Assembly: GCA_964590515.1 (NCBI GenBank)
Contig: CAZPZD010000048.1
Span: forward strand, 1 to 17,103
Direction: 5' to 3'
Length of the DNA: 17,103 bases
Source of the DNA: JADFRG01 sp964590515
Lineage (GTDB): Bacteria > Chloroflexota > Anaerolineae > Anaerolineales > E44-bin32
Made by a program: the position numbers and the translations under genes. Below, piece after piece: positions 14,168 to 17,103 of this stretch. The first letter of the stretch is position 1, and each line of letters begins with the position of its first letter. The notes beneath the pieces were generated by a model, which was not told the DNA's origin, searched no databases, and saw only the letters and a list, made by a program, of their open reading frames with translations.

Positions 14168-14856
14168 AGCTGCCCGTGCCGCCGGTTCGGATCGAGGGGT
14201 ACGACATCTCCAATTTGCAGGGAACCGCCGCGGCGGGTTCGATGGTGGTGTTCGAAAATGGCGCTCCGAGCAAAGCCCTCTACCGAAAATACACGATCAA
14301 GTCGGTGAGCGGACAAGACGACTTCGCCAGCATGGAGGAACTCATGCATCGGCGGTTCCGGCGCTGGAAGGCCGCTGAGGAGGACTCGCACCGGCCGGGG
14401 GTCAAACTCGATCGGGCCTTTGGGTTGCTTCCCGACCTGGTGCTGGTCGACGGCGGAAAAGGGCAACTCGCTCGAGCAGTGGCGGTGTTGAACGGCTTTG
14501 GCCTGGCAGACCAGGTCCGGATCATTGGGCTGGCCAAACGACATGAGGAGCTCTACCTGCCGGGCCGGACCGATCCGCTGATCCTGGACCGGCGCTCGCA
14601 GGCGCTGTTCTTAGTCCAGCGAATTCGGGATGAGGCTCACCGCTTCGCCCTCGGTCACCACCGGACTCAGCGCAAACAGAGCGGGCTGGCCTCTCAACTG
14701 GACGCCGTCCAGGGGATCGGGCCGGCTCGCCGGAAAGCCCTGTTGAAGGCGTTCGGAGACCTGGACGGTATCCGGCAAGCGGACATCGGTGAGCTGACCT
14801 CGATACCCGGGATCAGCCGACAGCTCGCCGAACGCGTGAAAGCCGAGATCGCCTAA
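14168..14856 (+). CDS. uvrC: UvrC, C-terminal part (after assembly gap)
   Basis: This is the C-terminal part of UvrC, beginning at the start of its RNase H-like endonuclease domain, which makes the 5' incision. IEGYDISNLQG carries the first catalytic aspartate, LVLVDGGKGQL the second, and RIRDEAHRFALGHHR the histidine region of the DDH-type site. LAKRHEELYLPG lies between. The end holds the tandem helix-hairpin-helix DNA-binding motif (VQGIGPARRKALL and LTSIPGISRQLAERV). The first complete codon after the gap is at 14170. All catalytic landmarks are present, so the gene is probably intact in the organism. The next gene starts about 60 bases downstream on the same strand. Confidence 0.93.
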
Positions 14857-14914
14857 GAATATCCGCCGCGGCCGGATGGGCTGCGCGAATCCAGAACCGC
14901 GAAGGATGGCTGGA

Positions 14915-15292
14915 ATGCGATTGGCCTGGATCGTGGACGACGATGACGAGATGGCCCATGCCGTCAGGCTGATGCTCGAATTGCTGGATTTCGAGGTTTC
15001 GACCTATCGGCATGCCCGGGCCGCGGTCGAAAAACTGATGCAGGGACAGCGGCCGGACGTCATGATCCTGGACATCAACATGCCGGAAGTGACCGGGATG
15101 GACATGCTGGAGTTCCTGCGTCGCAGAGCAGAGCTCAAAGACCTGCCGGTGATCATGCTGTCCACCGAAGCGACCGACATCCGGGTTGATGAAGCCATGG
15201 GGCTGGGGGCCAATGCCTTTGCCTTCAAGCCAGTGACCATCGAGGAGCTGGAAGCGGCGCTCGAGCGGGTGCTTCCAGCGGCAGCGGGTTGA
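14915..15292 (+). CDS. Single-domain response regulator (CheY-like receiver)
   Basis: This is a stand-alone receiver domain of about 125 residues. With the start at 14915 the acidic cluster is D8-D9-D10, the phospho-acceptor is D53 (MILDINMPEVTG), the switch serine is in VIMLSTE and the conserved lysine is in FAFKPV. There is no output domain, so it works by protein contact, as in phosphorelays or CheY-like signalling. In-frame ATG codons exist at 14876, 14906 and 14915. I prefer 14915 because AAGGA (14902-14906) is well placed and the protein then begins directly at the first strand, MRLAWIVDDDDE. No kinase gene is adjacent, so it is an orphan here. It follows uvrC by about 58 bases and might be co-transcribed. 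Confidence 0.88.
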   Translation: MRLAWIVDDDDEMAHAVRLMLELLDFEVSTYRHARAAVEKLMQGQRPDVMILDINMPEVTGMDMLEFLRRRAELKDLPVIMLSTEATDIRVDEAMGLGANAFAFKPVTIEELEAALERVLPAAAG

Positions 15293-15331
15293 GAGCAATC
15301 TTGATGAGATCGACCAACGGGGAGGGAATCG

Positions 15332-15775
15332 ATGCCGATAAGAAAAGCTGAGGCTGTATGGCATGGTAGTTTCAAGGAAGGCCACGGGCACATGATGTTC
15401 GGGGAGGGGGCCTTCGAAGTGGATTACAGTGCGGGCACGCGCTTCGAAGAGGATCCGGGAGGCAATCCCGAACAACTCTTAGGGGCAGCCCACGCCGGCT
15501 GCTTCTCCATGGCGCTGGCCTCAGGCCTGAGCAAGGCCGGATTCCCACCGGAGGCGGTCCACACGACCGCCGCAGTGCACCTCGAGAAGACGGAGGCGGG
15601 CTGGAGCGTGACCCGCATCCATCTCACCACAGAGGTCGAAGCTCCCGGGATTGAGGAATCCGCATTATTGGAGCTGGCAGATGCGGCCAAAAAGAACTGC
15701 CCCATTTCTCGCGCCTTGGGCGCTGTGGAGATCAGTTTGGAGGCCCGGCTGGCTAGGCAACCATCGGTTTCCTAG
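15332..15775 (+). CDS. OsmC/Ohr-family peroxidase
   Basis: This 147-residue protein belongs to the OsmC branch of the OsmC/Ohr family, thiol enzymes that reduce organic hydroperoxides. Both catalytic cysteines are present: C57 in AHAGCFSMAL, the peroxidatic one, and C123 in KKNCPISRAL, the resolving one. The length is typical. NPEQLLGAAHAG is the signature segment before the first cysteine and E47 fits the conserved acidic residue there. A strong Shine-Dalgarno (GGGGAGGG, 15319-15326) lies five bases before the ATG. Its stop is shared, through the palindrome CTAG at 15772-15775, with a convergent gene on the other strand. A short-chain or lipid hydroperoxide substrate is likely but cannot be distinguished. 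Confidence 0.92.
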   Translation: MPIRKAEAVWHGSFKEGHGHMMFGEGAFEVDYSAGTRFEEDPGGNPEQLLGAAHAGCFSMALASGLSKAGFPPEAVHTTAAVHLEKTEAGWSVTRIHLTTEVEAPGIEESALLELADAAKKNCPISRALGAVEISLEARLARQPSVS

Positions 15776-16071
15776 CGATCATCTACTCGCGTCTCGACAA
15801 ATCTCTTTAACTGTTGAATTGTTGGATTAATCCAATCCGCTTCGCGCCCGGATCGATAGGACAGCCAGACCCGCTTCTGATCGGGCCAGTAGGTGGCCTC
15901 CAGCGTTCCACGGTCTTTGCCCCGTTTGAAATGCCAATGAATGCTTCCGGGATACTTGGCAAGCGTCGTGACTTGTGCGGTGACCAGGCCTGAAGCCTGA
16001 GCAGCCTCCTGGATGGCCTGTCTAGGGTCCACCCGCGACGTACCATCGATCCGAAGCTCAGTGAGGTGCAT
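15772..16071 (-). CDS. Small conserved hypothetical protein
   Basis: I do not recognise a named family in this 99-residue protein. The N-terminal half is acidic and helical (PRQAIQEAAQASGLV). The middle, GSIHWHFKRGKDRGTLEATY followed by WPDQKRVWLSYRS, reads as a compact beta sheet rich in aromatic and basic residues, and I have a loose memory of GTLE-x-TYWP in uncharacterised short bacterial proteins. No signal, membrane or metal-binding motif is visible. The stop codon is part of the CTAG palindrome that also ends the convergent osmC-like gene, so there is no room for a terminator between them. No clear ribosome binding site was found. It is probably real because of its balanced composition, but this is moderate confidence. 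Confidence 0.6.
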   Translation of the reverse strand: MHLTELRIDGTSRVDPRQAIQEAAQASGLVTAQVTTLAKYPGSIHWHFKRGKDRGTLEATYWPDQKRVWLSYRSGREADWINPTIQQLKRFVETRVDDR

Positions 16072-16208
16072 CGAGTAAGCCCGACATCCTCATGTCTCGT
16101 TGGCAGCTGTGAATACTAGAGACGGCGTCCAGCTGGAAGGGAACTGAAGGACGACCCCGAATTCCTCACTTGCGTAGATCACCCAGCCGGAACGCCCCAA
16201 CCCAGACT

Positions 16209-17028
16209 CTAGGTCCTGGCCAAGCTAAGTTGGCCGTTCGTCGCCACGAGGGAGTAGGCGCTTCCGTCTTCTGAATCGTACAAAATTATCGCTTTGGGGT
16301 CGTCGGTTGATCCCACCACAATGTTGCCCAAAGCGTCCACCGCAAGGTTCGTGGTCCGGAATCTCCCGATGACTTGAAAAACGTCAGTGGTCTGCTCGCT
16401 GCTGGCCTCGACTAGAGTCTGTACTTCGTCCACGGTGCCTCGTAAGTAGACTCTGGCTTTGGCTGGGGGATTCGCGGGCGGATGGGGGTCGAGCCTCCCC
16501 AGAGTCAGCCTGCCATCCTCATCCCAGAGGGCGGCGGTGAATCGCCAATCTCTCAGGATGGCGAGGCCCTGGTAGCCCTCATTCGCTTCAATATAGCCCA
16601 TGTGCCAGGGGGCTGGTATGGACTTCGTTTCCGAAGTCAAAATCCTTGTAGAACCTGATCCCGACATGGCCATTCGTGGCTACCAAGTTGAGCAGGACGC
16701 CTTCCGGGTTGGTGAGCGTCAGTTCGCTCTTATGGAAGACGATGCGTTCATTCAGCTCGCCTTCAAGCTCGCCGAGGGGCTCACCCCCACCTGCATTGCG
16801 GAGCCCGCCAGCCAGTCGAGCGACCTCAGCCTCAAGCGCAGCAATCCTAGAGTCGGATGGAACAGGAGTTGGGTCCTCGACCTCAGGAAGCGCTGCACCC
16901 TTAGGCAACGCGCCCGAGATCCAACCAGCGAGCGCGGCGACGATGCCGCCGGCTACCGTGTAGAAGAAACCTCTCCTCCCTTGAGAGCTGTGGTCCGAAA
17001 TCTGAGTCAACTTCACGTTCTCGGGCAT
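16209..17028 (-). pseudogene. Tat-signal surface protein gene with a one-base frameshift
   Basis: Two overlapping minus-strand frames (17028-16588 and 16673-16209) read as one protein of about 272 residues if one C is removed from a run of five (GGGGG at 16608-16612 on the plus strand). The joined junction reads ...VHTSPWHMGYIEANEGYQG and continues smoothly. The start has a strong AAGGAGG (17039-17045). The N-terminus carries a twin-arginine signal, GRRGFFY (R18-R19), then a hydrophobic stretch. A short coiled coil (SDSRIAALEAEVARL) and a beta-rich part follow, in which LVATNGHV and LVATNGQL are repeated near the middle and at the end. The function is unknown; an exported, surface-attached protein is likely. 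The shift could be a sequencing error, a true mutation or a phase-variable site. Confidence 0.7.
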
Positions 17029-17085
17029 GGACTGGAGTCCTCCTTCTGGCGTTCTTCTTCTGAGCGAGATGCATTCATGCTTGTT

Positions 17086-17103
17086 GAGGGGCGGACGCCC
17101 CTC
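17086..17103. repeat. GC-rich hairpin at the window edge
   Basis: GAGGGGCG and CGCCCCTC form a perfect 8-pair stem around two bases, ending on the last base of the window. It lies upstream of the Tat-signal gene. It may be a terminator of whatever precedes, or part of an operator, but the sequence beyond the edge is needed to see whether a T-tract follows. Confidence 0.4.

Overview
The window is high-GC bacterial DNA. Gene families and small details point to Chloroflexota (Anaerolineae-like) or a near relative: a zinc-ribbon membrane protein with repeated P-x-W-L motifs, an LPTTGFGDE-type C-terminus, and a Rab-like GTPase beside a membrane MutL-like operon. This placement is inferred from protein recollection, not a search. 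A run of exactly 100 N inside uvrC shows that the source is a scaffolded draft assembly, possibly a metagenome bin.

Layout. (1) 1-2901, plus strand: the end of a DM13-domain gene, then an OmpR-type response regulator, its histidine kinase and a thioredoxin-fold lipoprotein in one tight unit. (2) 3030-10094, plus strand: seven overlapping or nearly abutting genes that form the most interesting part of the window. They encode a small helical protein, a DUF6754-like membrane protein, two further multi-pass membrane proteins, a zinc-ribbon/P-x-W-L tether with a large extracytoplasmic domain, a MutL-like ASKHA ATPase with a C-terminal extension, and a barrel-sandwich/KOW-like protein. A LPxTG-like Thr/Pro-rich surface protein follows at 10172. 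(3) 10833-12059, minus strand: a Rab/Ras-like GTPase and a candidate regulator, convergent on the previous unit across a bidirectional terminator. (4) 12124-13575, minus strand: a phosphohexomutase, divergent from uvrC (13640-14856, broken by the N gap). A single-domain response regulator and an OsmC-family thiol peroxidase follow. (5) 15772-17028, minus strand: a small hypothetical gene and a Tat-signal surface protein interrupted by a one-base frameshift.

How the parts fit. The 3030-10094 genes look like one machine: a cytoplasmic ATPase of the MutL family, a soluble beta-rich partner, four membrane proteins (two of them with soluble domains) and a cytoplasmic zinc-ribbon tail with five short linear motifs. 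I recognise residues in at least five of the proteins as recurring together in unnamed families from several bacterial phyla, but I know of no assigned function. No glutamate mutase gene is present, so the MutL label is probably misleading. The operon seems to be driven by an extended -10 promoter placed so that transcription would begin at or next to the first ATG, and four internal starts carry CCC instead of a Shine-Dalgarno sequence. I saw no tRNA, rRNA, CRISPR array, insertion sequence or prophage genes.
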